DNA of 64,000 bases from Rubellimicrobium mesophilum DSM 19309. GTDB taxonomy: Bacteria; Pseudomonadota; Alphaproteobacteria; Rhodobacterales; Rhodobacteraceae. A program made the translations under genes and the position numbers. Location: the NCBI RefSeq assembly GCF_000600335.2, contig NZ_KK088560.1, positions 164,454-228,453 of the forward strand, written 5' to 3'. Shown one piece after another: positions 61,812 to 64,000 of this stretch. Every line of letters starts with the position of its first letter. The stretch's first letter is position 1. Below the pieces are notes generated by a model, which searched no databases, was not told where the DNA came from, and saw only the letters and a program-made list of their open reading frames with translations.

Positions 61812-64000
61812 ATGAAGCTCTCGCCTCCTCTTCTCGCCGCCCTGGCGTTCCTCTGCGCCGGCGGGCTCGCGGTCGCGGCCGGCCAGACCATCGCCCGCGT
61901 GGTGGAGGACCGCTCGGTCGAGGCGGTGGCGGCCCGGCTGAAGGTCGACGGCTTCGGCTGGACCTCGGTGCTGGGCGACGGCCTCCAGGTCGTCCTCGAG
62001 GGCGAGGCCCCCACCGAGGCCGAGCGCTTCAACGCCATTTCCTCGGCCTCCAAGGTCGTGGACGGGGCCCGGGTCATCGACAACATGCGCGTGGCCGACG
62101 CCGCGCCCATCGACCCGCCCGACTTCGCGCTGGAGGTGCTCCGGAACGACGCCGGCGTCTCCCTGATCGGCCTCGTCCCCGCCGACACCGACCGCGACGA
62201 GGTGGTCGAGGAGATCGGCGAGGCCACGGAGGGCCAGGAGGTCTCGGACCTCCTCCAGGTCGCCGACTACCCGGTGCCGGATGGCTGGGAGACCGCGCTC
62301 GACTACGCGGTGAACGCCCTGGAGGCCCTGCCCCGCGCCAAGATCTCGGTCGCCCCGGGCCGCGTCTCCATCGAGGCGATCTCCGATTCGCCCGAGGACC
62401 AGCGCCGCCTGGAATCCCAGCTCACCCGCATGGCCCCGGAGGGACTGCGCCTCGCCCTCTCGGTCTCCGCCCCCCTTCCGGTGATCGCCCCCTTCACGTT
62501 GCGCGCCCGGATCGAGGACGGCAAGTTTGCCTTCGACGCCTGCTCCGCCGATTCGGAGGAGGCCCGCGACGCCATCCTCGCCGCGGCGCTCGCCGCCGGG
62601 GCCGAGGGGCCGCTCGACTGCCGCCTGGGCCTCGGCGCCCCCACGACCGACTGGGGCAAGGCGGCCGCCCAGGGGGTCGCGGCCCTGCACGACCTCGGCG
62701 CCGGGACCCTGACCATGTCCGACGCCGACGTGGCGCTGGTCGTGCCGCCCACCACCGACGCCGCGCTCTTCGACCGCGTCTCGGCCGAGCTCGACGGGGC
62801 GCTGCCCGACGTCTTCGCTCTCGACGCGCGGCGTCCGGTGCCCGACGCGGCGGACACGCCCCAGGGCCCGCCCGAGTTCAGCGCCTCCCTCTCCGAGGAC
62901 GGCAAGGTGCGCCTGAGAGGCCGCATCGAGGACGCGCGCATGGGCGACCTCGCCCGCGCCTTCGCCCAGGCCCGCTTCGGCGCGGAGGACGTGACCATGG
63001 CGACCCGGCCGGGCCCCGGGGGCCTTCCCCCCGGCTGGTCGATGCGCGTCCTGGCCGGCATCGAGGCCCTCTCGCGCCTCGCCGACGGCACCGTCACCGT
63101 GACGCCCGACGCCATCGTCGTCGCCGGCCGCACCGGCAACGCCGCCGCCCGCGACGAGATCGCCGCCCGCGCCATCGAGACGCTCGGCCCCGACGCCGAC
63201 CTGGAGATCGAGGTCGCCTATGTCGAGGCGCTCGACCCCCTGGCCGCGCTGCCCACGCCGCAGGAGTGCCTGGCCAAGATCACCGCCGTCACCGACGCCG
63301 CCAAGATCACCTTCGAGCCGGGCTCCGACACCATCTCCTCGCAGGGCGAGCCGGTCATCGAGGCCATCGCCGAGATCCTGCGGTCCTGCCCCGACCTGCG
63401 GCTGCGGATCGCGGGCTATACCGACAGCCAGGGCCGCGAGTCCTCGAACCTGGAGCTGAGCCAGGGCCGCGCCGAGGCGGTGCTGGCCGCGCTGCGCGCC
63501 GAGCGCGTCCCCGTGGCGGGCTTCGAGGCGCGGGGCTTCGGCGAGGCCGACCCCATCGCCTCCAACGAGACCGAGGCGGGCCGCGAGGCCAACCGCCGCA
63601 TCGAGTTCAGCCTGATCGGCGCCGAGGCCGAGCGTCCCACCACCGCCGCCACGGACGCCCCGCCAGCCGGGAGCGCCGACGCGCCCGCCGCCGGGGAGGA
63701 GCCCGCCGACCCCGCCGCCCAGCCCATGCAGGAGGCGCCCGACGCCCCGCCCCTCCGCCCCGAGAGCGTCGAGGAGGAGGCCGCCGCGCAGCAGCCCGAC
63801 GCCCGGGCGGAGGCCTCCGGCGAGGAGGACGGGGCCGCAACGCCGGCCGCGACCGACGAGGACCGATCCGCCGGGACCGCCGGGGACCCCGAGACGCCCG
63901 CGCCCGCCAACGCCTCCCATCCTGCCGACGCGTCGGCCGCCACGGGCGACGAGCGGCCCGCCGGAGCGGCCAGGGACGCGGAGGCGCCGGCCGGGACGCC
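61812..64000 (+). CDS. OmpA family protein, C-terminus beyond window
   Basis: Open from the ATG at 61812 to the right edge without a stop (about 729 residues seen). A signal or anchor segment (LLAALAFLCAGGLAVAAGQTIA) is followed by repeated BON-like modules (GWTSVLGDGLQVVLEGEAPTEAERF, VSLIGLVPADTDRDEVV). The OmpA peptidoglycan-binding domain (about residues 490-600) has ITFEPGSDTISSQGEPVIEAIAEIL, LRIAGYTDSQG and GFGEADPIASNETEAGREANRRIEF. After this domain comes a long Ala/Pro/Asp/Glu-rich, disordered tail that continues past 64000. Likely in the periplasm, tethering the envelope to murein. The antisense strand carries a long open frame that is only composition-driven. Confidence 0.88.
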   Translation, partial: MKLSPPLLAALAFLCAGGLAVAAGQTIARVVEDRSVEAVAARLKVDGFGWTSVLGDGLQVVLEGEAPTEAERFNAISSASKVVDGARVIDNMRVADAAPIDPPDFALEVLRNDAGVSLIGLVPADTDRDEVVEEIGEATEGQEVSDLLQVADYPVPDGWETALDYAVNALEALPRAKISVAPGRVSIEAISDSPEDQRRLESQLTRMAPEGLRLALSVSAPLPVIAPFTLRARIEDGKFAFDACSADSEEARDAILAAALAAGAEGPLDCRLGLGAPTTDWGKAAAQGVAALHDLGAGTLTMSDADVALVVPPTTDAALFDRVSAELDGALPDVFALDARRPVPDAADTPQGPPEFSASLSEDGKVRLRGRIEDARMGDLARAFAQARFGAEDVTMATRPGPGGLPPGWSMRVLAGIEALSRLADGTVTVTPDAIVVAGRTGNAAARDEIAARAIETLGPDADLEIEVAYVEALDPLAALPTPQECLAKITAVTDAAKITFEPGSDTISSQGEPVIEAIAEILRSCPDLRLRIAGYTDSQGRESSNLELSQGRAEAVLAALRAERVPVAGFEARGFGEADPIASNETEAGREANRRIEFSLIGAEAERPTTAATDAPPAGSADAPAAGEEPADPAAQPMQEAPDAPPLRPESVEEEAAAQQPDARAEASGEEDGAATPAATDEDRSAGTAGDPETPAPANASHPADASAATGDERPAGAARDAEAPAGT

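Noticed and set aside
61764..63920. Long minus-strand open frame opposite the OmpA-family gene
   Set aside because: It is Gly/Arg/Ala-rich without motifs and lies exactly antisense to a gene with clear domains; high GC keeps the frame open.
1..64000. CRISPR array, prophage, insertion sequence or toxin-antitoxin pair
   Set aside because: No regularly spaced direct repeats, transposase, integrase, phage structural gene or recognisable toxin-antitoxin pair was found on either strand.

Overview
The window is a piece of a high-GC alphaproteobacterial chromosome, almost certainly Rhodobacterales (Rhodobacteraceae/Paracoccaceae); the genus cannot be named from sequence reading alone. The main evidence is the FnrL-controlled cbb3 oxidase locus in the gene order hemN-fnrL-usp-ccoNOQP-ccoGHIS, together with small conserved proteins typical of that order (DUF2794, DUF2270, DUF1127). 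No phage, insertion sequence, CRISPR array or rRNA operon was found. There is one tRNA gene, tRNA-Pro(CGG).

Layout. 1-6.4 kb holds housekeeping genes: DUF2794, an M17 aminopeptidase coupled to an NlpC/P60 hydrolase, a beta-carbonic anhydrase, a 710-base non-coding stretch rich in palindromes, asd and an MFS transporter. 6.6-21 kb is the micro-oxic respiration superlocus: hemN, fnrL, a universal stress protein, ccoNOQP, a four-gene insert on the opposite strand (DUF2270, DUF1127, an unknown protein, a second DUF2270), ccoGHIS and a short CDF-type transporter. FNR-type boxes precede ccoN, the stress protein and ccoG. 21-32.7 kb is a sugar or sugar-acid catabolic cluster. A GntR/FCD regulator and a GMC oxidoreductase are divergent from an operon of aldehyde dehydrogenase, a CUT2-type sugar ABC transporter (one binding protein, a double ATPase, two permeases), an enolase-superfamily dehydratase, a zinc alcohol dehydrogenase and a KduD-like SDR. 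A TTGGT-N3-ACCAA operator lies in front of the operon.

33-42.3 kb carries an NTF2-like protein, tRNA-Pro, a DMT transporter, and leuB split from leuDC by a serralysin-like RTX metalloprotease, a small secreted protein, a secreted endonuclease/phosphatase-family protein and a membrane protein. 42.7-49 kb is the conserved run rsfS, rlmH, a membrane protein, gpmI, envC, ctpA, rppH, with gpmI-envC and ctpA-rppH overlapping at stop/start codons. 49.4-64 kb holds two tandem MltB-type transglycosylases, rnr, dapE with a GNAT gene, small unknown proteins, gshA, an rsmE operon with two unknown proteins, ubiA, and an OmpA-family gene running off the right edge.

Six conserved genes (hemN, ccoP, the GMC oxidoreductase, the GntR regulator, gpmI, ctpA) are each broken by a single-base indel, in nearly every case inside a G or C homopolymer. 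Restoring one base gives a normal-length protein each time, so assembly error is more likely than gene decay. Those entries are typed pseudogene because they do not translate as written.
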